64,000 bases of DNA from Panacagrimonas sp965216805. GTDB taxonomy: Bacteria > Pseudomonadota > Gammaproteobacteria > Nevskiales > Nevskiaceae. The position numbers and the translations under genes are program-made. The stretch covers positions 1,116,001-1,180,000 of the forward strand of contig NZ_CBDCGN010000002.1 of assembly GCF_965216805.1 (NCBI RefSeq), in the 5' to 3' direction. Below are positions 15,211 through 24,296 of this stretch, in pieces (within the stretch, counting starts at the first letter, position 1; every line of letters starts with the position of its first letter). Under the pieces are notes generated by a model. It worked only from the letters and a program-made list of their open reading frames with translations, did not search any database and was not told the DNA's origin.

Positions 15211-18200
15211 TCAACCCGATGAGCCTTCGTTCGATAAGGGATTCCTGCTCAAACGCCGCCGCTGCATCAGCAGATACGCCGCCGGGATCACGAACATCGA
15301 TAGCAGCGGCGCCGTCACCATGCCGCCGACCATCGGCGCGGCGATGCGCTGCATCACTTCGCTTCCGGTGCCCGCGCCCCAGAACAGCGGCAGCAGGCCG
15401 GCGATGATGACGGCGACGGTCATGGCCTTGGGCCGCACGCGCAGCACCGCGCCCTCGACCAGCGCCTCTTCCAGATCGGCGACAGATCGCATCGCGCCGC
15501 GCTGCTCGCGCTGCGTGATCGCCTGTTGCAGGTAGAGCAGCATGATGACGCCGAACTCCGCCGATACACCCGCGAGCGCGATGAAGCCCACGCCGCTCGC
15601 CACCGACAGGTTGTGGCCCAGCCCGTAGATCAACCACAGGCCGCCGACCAGGGCGAAGGGAAGCGTGGCCATGATGAGCAGCGCCTCGCTGAACTTGCGG
15701 AACGTCAGATATAGCAGGAGCAGAATGATGGCGAGCGTGAACGGCACCACCAGTTGCAGACGCTTGGCCGCACGCTCCAGATACTCGAACTGTCCCGACC
15801 AGGCGATGGAGTAGCCGGCGGGCAGTTGCACCTGCTCGCCGACGATGCGCTTGGCCTCGGCCACGTAGCCGCCGAGGTCGCGCCCGCGAATGTCCACGTA
15901 GACCCATCCGTTCGGGCGCGCGTTCTCGGACTTGATCATTGGCGGGCCGTCGGCGATCTCCACGCTGGCGATCTGGCCCAGGGTCACGGTCGCGCCCTGC
16001 ATGGTGACGATGGGCAGCTCGCGCAGGTCATCGAGCGAATCACGCAGATCGCGCGGATAGCGCAGGTTGATCGGGAAGCGTTGCAGGCCCTCGACCGTCT
16101 CGCCGATGTTCTCGCCGCCGATGGCGAGCGCAACGATGCGCTGCACGTCGGCAATCGACAGACCCAGCCGCGCAGCCGCAATCCGGTCTGGGTGAACTTC
16201 GATGTAGCGTCCGCCGGAAACGCGCTCCGAGAACGCAGACGAGGTGCCGGGTATCTGCTTGACCACGCGCTCCACGTCCGCACCCAGACGCTCGATCACG
16301 TTCAGATCCGGTCCGGCGATCTTGATGCCGACCGGCGACTTGATGCCGGTGGCGAGCATGTCGATGCGATTGCGGATGGGGTTGACCCAGACATTGCCCA
16401 TGCCGGGAATCTTCAGCGCCGCGTCCATCTCCTCGATCAGCGCTTCGGTGGTGAGGCCCTCGCGCCATTCGGCCTTCGGTTTGAGCATCACCGTGGTTTC
16501 GACCATCTCCAGCGGCGCCGGATCGGTCGCGGTCTCGGCGCGGCCGATCTTGCCGAACACGCGCTTGACCTCTGGAAACGTCTTCAGGATGCGGTCGGTC
16601 TGCTGAAGTATCTCCGCGCCCTTGCCGACGGCCAGGCCCGGCAAGGCGGTCGGCATGTAGAGCAGATCGCCTTCATCCAGGGGCGGCATGAACTCGCTGC
16701 CGAGTTTCAGCGCGGGCCAGATCGACGCCGCCATCAGCAGCACCGCGATGACCAGCGTCGCACGCGGGTGGCGCAGCACCGCATGAATGCCCGGCCGGTA
16801 GATCGCAATGAGAAAGCGGTTGAGCGGATTGCTCTGCTCGTCGCGGATGCGTCCGCGGATGAACCAGACCATCAACACCGGGATCAGGGTCACGGACAAG
16901 CCCGCCGCCGCCGCCATCGCATAGGTCTTGGTATACGCCAGCGGCGCAAACAGCCGCCCTTCCTGTGCCTGCAAGGTGAACACCGGCACGAAGCTCAGGG
17001 TGATGATGAGCAGGGAGAAGAACAATGCCGGCCCGACCTCGGCAGCGGCCTCGGCCATCAGCTTCAGTCGCTCCTCGCCTTCGGGGTCGCGCTCGCCGTT
17101 CGCGTGCTTCGAGTGCTCCAGCTTCTTGTGCGCGTTCTCGATCATCACCACCGCGGCATCCACCATCGCGCCGATGGCAATCGCAATGCCGCCCAGCGAC
17201 ATGATGTTGGCGTTGATGCCCTGCATCTTCATCACCGTGAACGCCATCAGGATGCCCAGCGGCAAAGTGAGAATGGCGACGAAGGCCGAGCGCAGGTGGA
17301 ACAGGAACACCGCGCAGATCAGCGCGACGACGAGAAACTCCTCGATCAGCTTCGTCGTGAGGTTCGCGACCGCGCGTTCGATCAAGGTGGAGCGGTCATA
17401 GGTCTCCACGATCTCCACGCCCTTGGGCAGGCTGCCCTTGAGAACTTCCAACTTGGCCTTGACCGCCGCGATGGTGCTGGCCGCATTGGTGCCGGAACGC
17501 AGCACGATCACGCCGCCCACCACTTCGCCCTCGCCATCGAGTTCGGCGATGCCGCGCCGGGTCTCGGGGCCGAGCTGCACGGTGGCAACGTCGCGCAACA
17601 GGATCGGCGTTCCGTTTTCGCCCAGGCCCACGGGGATGGAGTGAAAATCATCGAGGGTCTTCAGATAGCCGCGGGCGCGCACCATGTATTCAGCTTCGGC
17701 CAGTTCCAGCACCGAGCCCCCGGTTTCCGCGTTGGCGTCCTGCACCGCCTTGACCACGGTCTCAACCGGCAGCTTGTAGGCGCGCAGGCGATCCGGGTCG
17801 AGCACGATCTGGTACTGCTTGTTGAAGCCGCCGAGCGTGGCGACCTCGGCCACGTTGGGCACGGACTTCAGCTCGTACTTGAGGAACCAGTCCTGCAAGG
17901 CACGGAGCTGGCTGATGTCCTGCCCACCGGTTCGATCCACCAACGCGTATTCGTAGATCCAGCCGACGCCGGTAGCGTCCGGCCCCAGCGCCGCACGGGC
18001 GTTCGCCGGCAGGCGACCCTGCACCTGGCTCAGGTACTCCAGCACGCGCGAGCGCGCCCAATACAGATCGGTGCCGTCCTCGAACAGGATGTAGACGAAG
18101 CTCTCGCCGAACAGCGAGTAGCCGCGCACGGTCTTGGCAAAGGGCACCGACAGCATGGTGGTGGTCAGCGGATACGTGACCTGATCCTCCACCACCTGGG

Positions 18201-18372
18201 GTGCCTGGCCCGGATACGTCGTGCGGATGATGACCTGCGTGTCCGACAGATCCGGCAGCGCGTCCAGCGGCGTGGTCAGGGTGGAATACGCACCCCAGGC
18301 CGCCAGCATCAGCGCGGCCATCAGCACCAGGAAGCGGTTGTAGATACTCCAGTGGATGAGGCGCGCGATCAC
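15211..18372 (-). CDS. cusA: CusA-like copper/silver RND efflux pump
   Basis: 1053 residues. It starts MIARLIHWSIYNRFLVLM, like CusA, and helix 4 carries AIAIGAMVDAAVVMIENAHK, the signature of the monovalent-metal (Cu/Ag) RND subgroup, distinct from the DFG motif of the CzcA-like pump elsewhere in the island. Met-containing periplasmic segments fit methionine-relay transport of Cu(I)/Ag(I). It is the proton-driven inner-membrane component. Its start overlaps the cusB stop by 4 bp (ATGA). No internal damage. Confidence 0.92.
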   Translation of the reverse strand: MIARLIHWSIYNRFLVLMAALMLAAWGAYSTLTTPLDALPDLSDTQVIIRTTYPGQAPQVVEDQVTYPLTTTMLSVPFAKTVRGYSLFGESFVYILFEDGTDLYWARSRVLEYLSQVQGRLPANARAALGPDATGVGWIYEYALVDRTGGQDISQLRALQDWFLKYELKSVPNVAEVATLGGFNKQYQIVLDPDRLRAYKLPVETVVKAVQDANAETGGSVLELAEAEYMVRARGYLKTLDDFHSIPVGLGENGTPILLRDVATVQLGPETRRGIAELDGEGEVVGGVIVLRSGTNAASTIAAVKAKLEVLKGSLPKGVEIVETYDRSTLIERAVANLTTKLIEEFLVVALICAVFLFHLRSAFVAILTLPLGILMAFTVMKMQGINANIMSLGGIAIAIGAMVDAAVVMIENAHKKLEHSKHANGERDPEGEERLKLMAEAAAEVGPALFFSLLIITLSFVPVFTLQAQEGRLFAPLAYTKTYAMAAAAGLSVTLIPVLMVWFIRGRIRDEQSNPLNRFLIAIYRPGIHAVLRHPRATLVIAVLLMAASIWPALKLGSEFMPPLDEGDLLYMPTALPGLAVGKGAEILQQTDRILKTFPEVKRVFGKIGRAETATDPAPLEMVETTVMLKPKAEWREGLTTEALIEEMDAALKIPGMGNVWVNPIRNRIDMLATGIKSPVGIKIAGPDLNVIERLGADVERVVKQIPGTSSAFSERVSGGRYIEVHPDRIAAARLGLSIADVQRIVALAIGGENIGETVEGLQRFPINLRYPRDLRDSLDDLRELPIVTMQGATVTLGQIASVEIADGPPMIKSENARPNGWVYVDIRGRDLGGYVAEAKRIVGEQVQLPAGYSIAWSGQFEYLERAAKRLQLVVPFTLAIILLLLYLTFRKFSEALLIMATLPFALVGGLWLIYGLGHNLSVASGVGFIALAGVSAEFGVIMLLYLQQAITQREQRGAMRSVADLEEALVEGAVLRVRPKAMTVAVIIAGLLPLFWGAGTGSEVMQRIAAPMVGGMVTAPLLSMFVIPAAYLLMQRRRLSRNPLSNEGSSG

Positions 18373-19829
18373 GGGGCGTTCTCCATGCGCGTGCCGGACA
18401 TCTCGCCCATGCCGGTCTCGGGCTTCATATCGGACATGCCTTCCATCGCCGGCATGGAGTCGCCTTTCATTCCCTCCATTTCGGACATGCCCTCCGGCAT
18501 GCCCATGCCCGCGCCCATGCGCTGATACGCACCGAGCAGACTGGCCTCGGAGTCGATGAGGAACTGGCCGGATACGACCACGTTCTGCCCGGCCTCCAGG
18601 CCCGACAGGATCACGGTCTCACCCTCGCGCTCAGGTCCGGTTTCGACCTGCGCGGGCCGATAGCGGCCCGCATCTTCCGCAATCATCACCACCGTGCGCG
18701 TGCCGGTACGGATCACCGCCTCGGTCGGCACCAGCAAGACCTCGCGCTGTGCGCCGCCGAACAGGGTCACGTCGGCGAACATGCCGGGGCGCAGCGCACC
18801 GTCGGCGTTGTCGAACACCAGCCGCGCCTTCAATGTGCGCGTCATCGCGTCGAGCTGCGGGTACAGATAATCCACGCGGCCCTCGAACACTTTTCCGGGC
18901 AGCGACTTGAGTCGCGCTTCGGCGCTGCGGCCTTCTCTCACCCAGCCGGCCTGCACCTCGGGAACCTCCACCAGCAGCCAGACCTGGGACAGATCGGCGA
19001 GCTTCATCAGCGGCATGCCGGGCGCGATCTGCGCGCCCTCGCGCGCCATCAGCTCCATCACGAATCCCGAGGCCGGCGCGAACACGCCGGTTTGGCTGCT
19101 CGCACCCGTGCCGCCGCCGAGCAGTCGCAGGCGCTGCTGGCTGGCCTGCACGAGCGACGCATCGCCGCTGGATTCGGCCAGCTTCAATTCCTGCCGCGCG
19201 GCAAACAGTTCTGGCGAGTAGAGCGCGGCAAGGCGCTGCCCCTTATTCACCACATCGCCTTCGGCACGAACATCGAGCCGCTCGATCCAGCCCGCCGCGC
19301 GCGATTCCACGGTGACGATGCGCCGCTCATCCAGCGCCACGCTGCCGACCGCATCCACGCGCTGCCAGAACGTGCCGCTCTTGGCCGGCGCCACGCGCAG
19401 GCCCAGGTTCTGAGCTATTCGCGGGTCGATCTGCACCACGGCGCCTCCGCCCGCACCGCCTTCCTCGTCCGCGTACTTGGGCACCAACTGCATGTCCATG
19501 AAGGGCGATTTGCCGGGCTTGTCGAAATGCTGGTCCGGGCGCATCGGGTCGTACCAGTACATTGGCTCCTTGTCGGCGCTGGCCATCGCCTTGACGCCAG
19601 CGGGTGCCTCGGTGCGCTGGGTCAGCTTCATGCCGCAGATCGGGCAGGCGCCTTTCTCGTCCTGCCGCACCTGCGGGTGCATCGAGCAGGTGTAGTAGGT
19701 CTTGCCCTCGGCGCTCACCTTCTTTTCGAGCTGATGCTTGTGCGGCGCATCGGACTGCGCCAGCCACCAGCCGCCCGCGCCGAAGACGGCGACGGTTGCA
19801 GCCAGGGCCACGATGGATTGGGTTTTCAT
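18369..19829 (-). CDS. cusB: CusB-like adaptor with heavy-metal-binding domains and Met-rich tail
   Basis: 486 residues from the ATG at 19829. After a signal anchor comes a heavy-metal-binding domain at about 46-70 (YTCSMHPQV ... ACPICGMKL) and a second related domain at 91-118 (YWYDPMRPDQHFDKPGKSPF, MDMQLVPKY). The RND adaptor barrel/lipoyl region follows, and a strikingly Met-rich tail of about 45 residues (MGAGMGMPEGMSEMEGM and onward). The tail may do the job of the CusF chaperone, for which no separate gene is seen. It delivers periplasmic Cu(I)/Ag(I) to CusA and links it to the outer-membrane channel. It is 35 bp downstream of cusC. Confidence 0.9.
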   Translation of the reverse strand: MKTQSIVALAATVAVFGAGGWWLAQSDAPHKHQLEKKVSAEGKTYYTCSMHPQVRQDEKGACPICGMKLTQRTEAPAGVKAMASADKEPMYWYDPMRPDQHFDKPGKSPFMDMQLVPKYADEEGGAGGGAVVQIDPRIAQNLGLRVAPAKSGTFWQRVDAVGSVALDERRIVTVESRAAGWIERLDVRAEGDVVNKGQRLAALYSPELFAARQELKLAESSGDASLVQASQQRLRLLGGGTGASSQTGVFAPASGFVMELMAREGAQIAPGMPLMKLADLSQVWLLVEVPEVQAGWVREGRSAEARLKSLPGKVFEGRVDYLYPQLDAMTRTLKARLVFDNADGALRPGMFADVTLFGGAQREVLLVPTEAVIRTGTRTVVMIAEDAGRYRPAQVETGPEREGETVILSGLEAGQNVVVSGQFLIDSEASLLGAYQRMGAGMGMPEGMSEMEGMKGDSMPAMEGMSDMKPETGMGEMSGTRMENAP

Positions 19830-19864
19830 GCTCACTCTCCAGCTAGGAATTCGGTGGGTTTCGA

Positions 19865-21142
19865 TCAGGGCGCGAAATAGCGCAGTTGCACCTGGTGCTT
19901 CGCTGCGTCGGCTTGCAGATCGAGCTTGTGCATGGCGATGTCGAGCGCACGTCGGCGCGCGTCGAGCACGTCGCGCAGAGCGCCAGATCCCGCGCCATAG
20001 GCAGCCAGTGCGGCGTTCACCCGCGATTCGGCCTGAGGCAGCAGCAGGGTGTCGTAGCGCGACAGGCGCTCCTGCAGAAGCTGCCAGTCCTCTGCATTCA
20101 TGCGGATCTCGCTGCGGTGCTCGCGCAGGGCGTCGTCGAGTCGAAATTCCTGCGAGGCCTGCATGCCCTGCGCGGCGTCGAGCTGACGATCCTGCCGCCT
20201 GCCGGTGAAAACCGGCAGCGGAATCTCCACCTGCACCTGCGCGTAATCGGCGAATTCCGGGCGATGCCCGTAGCCCACGGTCAAGGCCCAATCCGGTCGA
20301 TAGTCCTGAAGGGCAAGCTGCACGTCGGTTTCGGCCGTGGCGACTTTCCTCGCTTCGGCCAGGAAGTGCGGATGCGTGAGCAGAGCCGCGGACAGGGCCG
20401 CGACATCCGGCGCAAACTCCGGCGGCAGTTCCGGGCAGATCAGGCCGAAGGCCGCTTCGCCAATCCAGCGCGCCAGGCCATTGCGATAGTGGCGCGACTG
20501 CTGCGCGTAGCCGGCCACCTGGTCGCGCAGGGACTCCGCCTCCACTTTCGCCGCCAGCACTTCGGCCTGGCTCCCACGGCCCGAGGTGTAGGCGATCTCC
20601 ATCGCCTGAAACTGTCGCTCCGCCTCCGCGAGGCTGCGTCTGGCGAGCCGTCGCGATTCTTCGGCCTTCCACACATCGAGCCAGGCGAGGCCCGTTTCGC
20701 GCGCGATCTTGCGCTCCGTGGCCAGGCGCTCGGCATCGAAGGTCTGTGCTTCGTGCTCCGCGCGCTCGCGCTGGAGTCGGCGCTTGTCCGCGCGCGGAAA
20801 ATCCTGCCGGATGCCGGCCATGATCTGCGTGTCGGATTCTTCGCGCAGCGTGAAGCGGTTAGCGCCTTCGAGCGTCAGGTCGCTGATACCCAGGCTCAGC
20901 CGTGGATCGGGCAGTTCACCGGCTGCGATGGCGCGCTGCCGCGCAGAGCGCGCCTCAGCGTCCAGCGCCTCGAGTTGAGGTTGGCGCTGCACGGCAAGCG
21001 CAGCGGCGTCGTCCAGGCTGAGCGCAACGAGTGCATCGGGCGCGTCCTGAGCGGTCGCGATGGCTGGAAGTGCAAGGGAAAGGGCCGCGAGAAATATCGG
21101 GCGGGCAAGACGGATGGCACGAACAGCCGGGGAAATCGACAT
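19865..21142 (-). CDS. cusC: CusC-like outer-membrane factor (TolC family)
   Basis: 425 residues from the ATG at 21142, chosen because MSISPAVRAIRLARPIFLAALSL gives a signal peptide ending near AIATAQD; the upstream GTG/ATG options lie within an intercistronic hairpin region. Two OEP repeats with long helices (ALSLDDAAALAVQRQPQLEAL opens the first). It forms the outer-membrane channel of the Cus pump. Sequence similarity to the czcC-like protein is limited, so the two pumps did not arise by local duplication. Confidence 0.85.
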   Translation of the reverse strand: MSISPAVRAIRLARPIFLAALSLALPAIATAQDAPDALVALSLDDAAALAVQRQPQLEALDAEARSARQRAIAAGELPDPRLSLGISDLTLEGANRFTLREESDTQIMAGIRQDFPRADKRRLQRERAEHEAQTFDAERLATERKIARETGLAWLDVWKAEESRRLARRSLAEAERQFQAMEIAYTSGRGSQAEVLAAKVEAESLRDQVAGYAQQSRHYRNGLARWIGEAAFGLICPELPPEFAPDVAALSAALLTHPHFLAEARKVATAETDVQLALQDYRPDWALTVGYGHRPEFADYAQVQVEIPLPVFTGRRQDRQLDAAQGMQASQEFRLDDALREHRSEIRMNAEDWQLLQERLSRYDTLLLPQAESRVNAALAAYGAGSGALRDVLDARRRALDIAMHKLDLQADAAKHQVQLRYFAP

Positions 21143-21166
21143 GGCAGCCTCTCGATGACAGGGGAG

Positions 21167-21187
21167 GTGCAGCCGGATCGGCTGCAC
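21167..21187. other. Intercistronic hairpin upstream of cusC
   Basis: Perfect inverted repeat GTGCAGCCG-GAT-CGGCTGCAC (9-bp stem, 3-nt loop), followed on the plus strand by another GC-rich imperfect repeat near 21190-21225. It lies between the small Cys-rich gene and cusC and has no T-run. It probably affects mRNA processing or translation of cusC. Confidence 0.5.
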
Positions 21188-21230
21188 GGGTCATGAGCCG
21201 CCCCGCGCGAAGCGCGAGGGCGGGCGGCGC

Positions 21231-21635
21231 TTACAGCCGCAGACGTGCCGTGCTGAGGTAGGTTCGAGTCCCGCTGCCGGAGGGCGGGCCGCGTGCAGGC
21301 GGCGGCAGGCCGAGCGGTCGTGCCGCTGGTTCGATCACGTTCCAGGCCGCGACGGGCAATGACGCGAAGACCGGCAGGTCGAGCGCCGTCGCTTGCGTCA
21401 GTACGCCCGGCTGCTCCTCGTCCAGAGCGGTGCTGGCGACGACATCGCAGCAGCCGGATTCGTCTTCGATCTGCTGCGGATCCTGATCATCAGTCTCTGC
21501 CGCAGAGTGCGCCGTGTGCGCTTGCGGACAGCAACACACCGCGCGCACCACATCCAGGCCGTCCATCCGGCACGCGTAGCCCGTCGTGACCCACGACAGG
21601 CTGACGACAAGCAGGAGGCTGATGAATTGGCGCAT
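21231..21635 (-). CDS. Small exported Cys-rich protein leading the cus operon
   Basis: 134 residues from the ATG at 21635; an in-frame GTG 24 bp upstream is less likely because the signal peptide (FISLLLVVSLSWVTTGYAC) then follows the ATG directly. The mature part holds a CCCPQAH cluster and GCCDVV. Similar short cysteine-bearing proteins precede Cus/Czc-type operons, but I cannot name the family. It is the first gene after the MerR-type promoter at 21660-21690. Copper binding in the periplasm is inferred. Confidence 0.6.
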   Translation of the reverse strand: MRQFISLLLVVSLSWVTTGYACRMDGLDVVRAVCCCPQAHTAHSAAETDDQDPQQIEDESGCCDVVASTALDEEQPGVLTQATALDLPVFASLPVAAWNVIEPAARPLGLPPPARGPPSGSGTRTYLSTARLRL

Positions 21636-21659
21636 GGGCGTTCGAAACGGACTGGGCAC

Positions 21660-21690
21660 AGCGTAAACCCTGGAGCAGCCCTAGGGTCAA
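21660..21690 (-). promoter_or_regulatory. MerR-type promoter of the cus operon
   Basis: On the minus strand: -35 TTGACC (21685-21690), exactly 19 bp, -10 TACGCT (21660-21665). The spacer region carries an imperfect dyad with arms ACCCT and AGGGT (21667-21687). This is the activator-dependent MerR architecture. No regulator gene is adjacent, so the CueR-like protein at 14718-15140, at the far end of the operon, is the best candidate. Confidence 0.8.
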
Positions 21691-21950
21691 GAACTTCATG
21701 TCCGCTGCACCGCGATCCGTGTCCATTGCTCACCAGGGCGTGCTCGGGCCGTCCTGGCCACTGAATCAGCAGCAGTGTGGCTGGATGACCGCTAACCACT
21801 CGGCCGGGAGTTGTGGAGCTTCGTCCGCTTGGGGCTGGTTCTTGTCGCTCAGAAGCGGTACAGCCGAATGGCAGCGTTGCGTGCTCCACCGCAGTCCGAG
21901 TGTGGTCCTGACGCCGGAGCGCATTAGAGGTCTCTCAAAAGCTGGTACCA
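21691..21950. other. Gap between cus promoter and recombinase module
   Basis: About 260 bp without a convincing gene on either strand. The open frames here are overlaps of antisense sequence without start signals. It marks the boundary between cargo and the recombinase module; no inverted repeat or terminator stands out. Confidence 0.5.
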
Positions 21951-22364
21951 CTATTTCTGGCCTGATGGCTGAGGCAGAGGAACTACTCGGCCGGTGTTCG
22001 ATTCGTGGCTATCTCTATAGCGTTGCAGGTCGGCAAGCGCCGTGAAGAGCTTGGATGTAACCGATGCGAGCAAAGCTCGCTGCGATGCTAGCTCGGATCG
22101 ACAGACCCGCAGCCGTGCTCGCGTGTACATTAACGCAGACGCCTTCCGATCACGCTGAGTTCGGACCCCCTTTCCAATTTTCTCTCTGATTAGCTCCGCA
22201 ATGTCTGGATACCGCGTATGGATAGTGGAAGGCGCGATGCCAGCTTCCACGGCCACGCTGCTGATCGAAAGCCGTGCGTTCTTAGGAACTTTGGAGGCTC
22301 GCCCCTTCTCGATCCTCAGAATCGCCAGTCGAAGGTCCTTGGTGCGCGAATCTTTCCTGCTCAC
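21951..22364 (-). CDS. Small partner protein of the recombinase module (TnpC/GmtX-like position)
   Basis: 137 residues from a GTG start, 12 bp after the third recombinase gene. A helix-turn-helix-like segment (SISSVAVEAGIAPSTIHTRYPDI) lies near residues 32-55, followed by a Lys/Arg-rich helix and a predicted coiled coil (RLRVCRSELASQRALLASV). It has no recombinase motif. The position and size match TnpC of Tn554 (about 125 residues) and the third protein of Gamma-Mobile-Trio elements. A DNA-binding accessory role in recombination is plausible. I do not claim sequence homology beyond this. Confidence 0.65.
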   Translation of the reverse strand: MSRKDSRTKDLRLAILRIEKGRASKVPKNARLSISSVAVEAGIAPSTIHTRYPDIAELIREKIGKGVRTQRDRKASALMYTRARLRVCRSELASQRALLASVTSKLFTALADLQRYRDSHESNTGRVVPLPQPSGQK

Positions 22365-22376
22365 AGATAGCCCCCG

Positions 22377-24296
22377 CTACTTGCCGTCTTCACTATTCGC
22401 CGATAAGCGCAGCTCGGCCACACTGGTTCCGAGCGGTTCGAGAATCCTGTCGAAGCTATCGAGGCTGCGTCTCACGAGGTCGGCCCCGCTTGGACCACAG
22501 TCGGAAAGTCGCTCGACCTCCAGCATCTGTAGCGCAAGGCCCGTCCATACTTTTTTGTGCTCCTCGGCGACCACCGCCCCGTCGCAGTCAGCGCAATGGG
22601 TCGCGTCGTAAAGGCCTTGGCCCCCACAGGTAGGTAGGCCACTTGAGATGCACCAACTATGGCCCGTGGATCGGAGAACGACGCCTTCTGCGAGGCCCTT
22701 GGTAAGGTCGGCGAGTCGCTTGGGAGTCGCACCGCGAAACTCGGGCTTCTCGCGTTCGCCCGATATGTGACGGCCCGCCTTTCCACTGAGCGTAGTTCCC
22801 GGCGTCAACCAGTTGGCTACTACTGCTGTCTTGTGCAGCAGCATCTCGTTCGCGATTTCATCGATTAACTCTTTCTCGCGCTCGTCGTGCATCGCGTATA
22901 ACTGCGTTGTCTCGATTGACCAGTGCTGAAAGTGTTGCTTGAGATACCTGAGATCGCCGGCGCACTGGTGGGTCACCGTGACCGCAAATGTTCTCCGCAG
23001 GACGTGAATGGAGAGGGGGCATGTCAGGCCCGCGCGCCGTGACATTGTCTGAATCCAATACCGCGCACCGACGCGCCCGACGACATTGCCGGCACCTCGC
23101 CCGTTTCCACGGGGCACAACGATGAATAGGTGGTCTTGCGAGTACGACAGCCGGGCAAGCGACCTGATCAAGCTCTTCCTGCCGGGAGAGTTGGCGCCCA
23201 GCGCTGCCAGCTCGGCCTGCATTGTTTTGATTTTCTGGGCGAGATGATCTCGTCTGTCCTTGCTGAGGTTCTCCAAAATTCTGATGATCTCCCCTACGCG
23301 GCGTGGCGCCATCCAGACAGCGGCTTCGGCACCTTTCTTCCGCATTTTGAATGTGCGGCCTCTTAGCCAGCCAATCACTCTGCCCTCGATCTCGGTCTCG
23401 TAGTAGCACCCCGCGCGCAGGTCCAGAAGTTCGCTGATACGCAACCCCACGAGCAGGCCTAGTTCAATGAATGCTGCGGCCATGCACTGCGTCAAGCCCG
23501 TGCCTATCTCTGCCAAAGGCATTCCCTGGCTGACCGCATAATTGGCCAGATCTTTCCGATAGCGCGCGTGTCCGGATTGGAGGCCGCGGTTATCTCGCCG
23601 CCACGCCTCGACCCGTAGGTGGAGGGGATAGAGTGAATCGAATTTGGATAGGCAGTCTTCGCAAGCAAGGAATAGCGATGTCGACTGGGTATCCGAGAGT
23701 GCCTTTGTCCGGGGGCGCCGTGGTCCCCGGTTTATGTAGTCGGACATGAAGCTGAGATCTCCGCGTTCCAGCGGAGCGAAGGTCATCGAGTCGGAGATGT
23801 GTTGTCGCATGTCCCATGCGAGCGAAAGCACCGAGAGGGCCCCGTGCAGTCCGAGCGGGCTTCTCGCCTTCAGCCCAGCCTTGCGTTTTACCTTGGAGTC
23901 CTTTAGCAGGGTCGCGTAGCTTTGGACGTGAATCGGTCGAACATCCGCGAAGCACGACAGGCCGATGCTTGCAAGGTACTTTGTCAGGTGAAGAATCTTC
24001 GGGATGGTAGAGACGACGGTGGTTGTCTCGGGCGCCCCTTGGCCGGGTCTGCCGTACCGCCAGTACGCGATCACCAACTCAAGCACAGAATCGTGCCAGC
24101 CGGAGGGGATGGAGGCGGTGCGGAGCTTCGCCTCCGGATGCCACGTGCGGCAGTGGTAGGAGAAATCGATGACGGCGTCGCCGTAACGAGATAGGACGTC
24201 AAAGGTGCCGCTCTCGTCTGGACAGAACGTCACGGGCATTCCATGGCGGCTGTCGCGAGGCGCAGATAGGAGTTTTTCAAGTGCTTCAGCGTGCAT
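22377..24296 (-). CDS. Tyrosine recombinase, large (TnpB-like, 639 aa)
   Basis: Long tyrosine recombinase. The catalytic core lies at about 270-500: Arg in LLVGLRISELLDL, HVLRRTFAV (His-x-x-Arg box) and the nucleophile in HWSIETTQLYAM. N-terminal SAM-like DNA-binding region about 100-220. A C-terminal extension of about 140 residues carries a cysteine cluster (LPTCGGQGLYDATHCADCDG) that could bind zinc. Length is close to Tn554 TnpB (about 630). It overlaps the preceding recombinase by 11 bp. Codon use is less GC-rich than the flanking chromosome. Confidence 0.88.
   Translation of the reverse strand: MHAEALEKLLSAPRDSRHGMPVTFCPDESGTFDVLSRYGDAVIDFSYHCRTWHPEAKLRTASIPSGWHDSVLELVIAYWRYGRPGQGAPETTTVVSTIPKILHLTKYLASIGLSCFADVRPIHVQSYATLLKDSKVKRKAGLKARSPLGLHGALSVLSLAWDMRQHISDSMTFAPLERGDLSFMSDYINRGPRRPRTKALSDTQSTSLFLACEDCLSKFDSLYPLHLRVEAWRRDNRGLQSGHARYRKDLANYAVSQGMPLAEIGTGLTQCMAAAFIELGLLVGLRISELLDLRAGCYYETEIEGRVIGWLRGRTFKMRKKGAEAAVWMAPRRVGEIIRILENLSKDRRDHLAQKIKTMQAELAALGANSPGRKSLIRSLARLSYSQDHLFIVVPRGNGRGAGNVVGRVGARYWIQTMSRRAGLTCPLSIHVLRRTFAVTVTHQCAGDLRYLKQHFQHWSIETTQLYAMHDEREKELIDEIANEMLLHKTAVVANWLTPGTTLSGKAGRHISGEREKPEFRGATPKRLADLTKGLAEGVVLRSTGHSWCISSGLPTCGGQGLYDATHCADCDGAVVAEEHKKVWTGLALQMLEVERLSDCGPSGADLVRRSLDSFDRILEPLGTSVAELRLSANSEDGK

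Noticed and set aside
15754..18525. 923-codon plus-strand ORF
   Set aside because: Antisense shadow of cusA and cusB; composition is low-complexity Arg/His/Gln typical of GC-rich shadows.
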